A program made the position numbers and the translations under genes. The notes under the pieces are model-generated. The model saw only the letters and a list, made by a program, of their open reading frames with translations, was not told where the DNA came from and searched no databases. 64,000 nt of DNA from Litomosoides sigmodontis (Eukaryota > Nematoda > Chromadorea > Rhabditida > Onchocercidae), in assembly GCA_963070105.1 (NCBI GenBank), contig OY718808.1, positions 3,347,738 to 3,411,737 on the forward strand, written 5' to 3'. Of the stretch, positions 63,563 to 64,000 are shown piece by piece (within the stretch, counting starts at the first letter, position 1; each line of letters starts with the position of its first letter).

Positions 63563-63583
63563 GGGGGGGGGGGGGAAGGGGGG
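63563..63583 (+). repeat. G-run with AA interruption
   Basis: About 13 G, then AA, then 6 G form a strongly G-rich block in otherwise A+T-rich DNA. It could form a G-quadruplex or be an assembly-error hotspot. Confidence 0.85.
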
Positions 63584-64000
63584 TTGCTACCTGTGTCTTA
63601 TTCCGTGAAATCAGGTCACTCCATACGCTTAAGACTTATGTAATATTTTTGAAGTTGGATTTTAAAATGGAATTCATCTACCGGAACTGGGATCAACTGC
63701 CTAAGATTATCATTTATCACCGATTAAAAAATTGCTAGTAGGAGTTTCAACAAATGGATGGAATTTTCACATTATAATTTGTATTATTAAGTGTTTGAGA
63801 AAAAGACTCCTGGGAAAACACGACTGCCTTGCGATCAAGTAAATCGAAGAGAAACAATGAAGGGAAGAATTCATGAAAGAATGAAAATCAGAAACACAAA
63901 TACTGAACAGCAATTGAAAAACTGTCCGATGGTTGTAGCTACAAGCGGTGATTTTGATTTTATTTTCGCATTTGTAACGTTTGACCTGAAAAATGTGACA

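Overview
This window is nuclear DNA from an animal, almost certainly a nematode. It is about 70% A+T. Its genes are split into many short exons by small introns with TTTTCAG/TTTTTAG-type acceptors, and gene order is compact. Almost every gene is an ortholog of a conserved animal gene, with nematode-style divergence. The base composition and the intron-rich ancestral genes point to a clade III (spirurid/filarial-type) worm rather than Caenorhabditis, but this is inference and no species is claimed. No bacterial, plasmid, phage or CRISPR features are present. Exon models were built by eye from splice sites, phase and homology, and every complete model keeps reading phase from start to stop.

Layout from left to right: a BTB-BACK protein (+, 622-3769); USP39, the tri-snRNP pseudo-deubiquitinase (+, 5052-9028); LCLAT1-type lysocardiolipin/lysophospholipid acyltransferase (-, 9453-13044), whose introns carry a 540-bp tetranucleotide repeat and a CAA/TAA repeat; an unrecognised membrane protein with a long Ser-rich tail (+, 14168-16605); otubain OTUB1 (-, 17437-19668); an empty 2.5-kb stretch; SNAPC4/SNPC-4, the Myb-repeat subunit of the snRNA activating complex (-, 22170-30151); PPP1R21, a FERRY-complex subunit (-, 31348-36709); PHF10, the PBAF double-PHD subunit (-, 38772-44069); COA4, a twin CX9C mitochondrial assembly factor (+, 44481-45078), followed 150 bp later by a TPR-like C8orf76-type gene (+, 45228-46756) in an operon-like arrangement; ARID4/RBBP1 (-, 47304-59451), a 30-exon chromatin reader; and a protein of two tandem RNase H1-like folds with degraded active sites (+, 60297-63048).

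Several genes act in related processes. ARID4 (SIN3/HDAC scaffold) and PHF10 (PBAF remodeller) work on chromatin. SNAPC4 drives snRNA gene transcription. USP39 acts in the spliceosome that uses those snRNAs. PPP1R21 links mRNA to endosomes, OTUB1 controls ubiquitin signalling, and LCLAT1 and COA4 serve mitochondrial lipid and respiratory-chain assembly. Two head-to-head pairs (PHF10/COA4 and ARID4/RNase H-like) share short intergenic regions that are probably bidirectional promoters.

The most unusual item is the tandem RNase H-like protein at the right end. Others are an adjacent-cysteine active site in OTUB1, a GC-AG intron, very small exons, and the greatly enlarged charged linker in ARID4.
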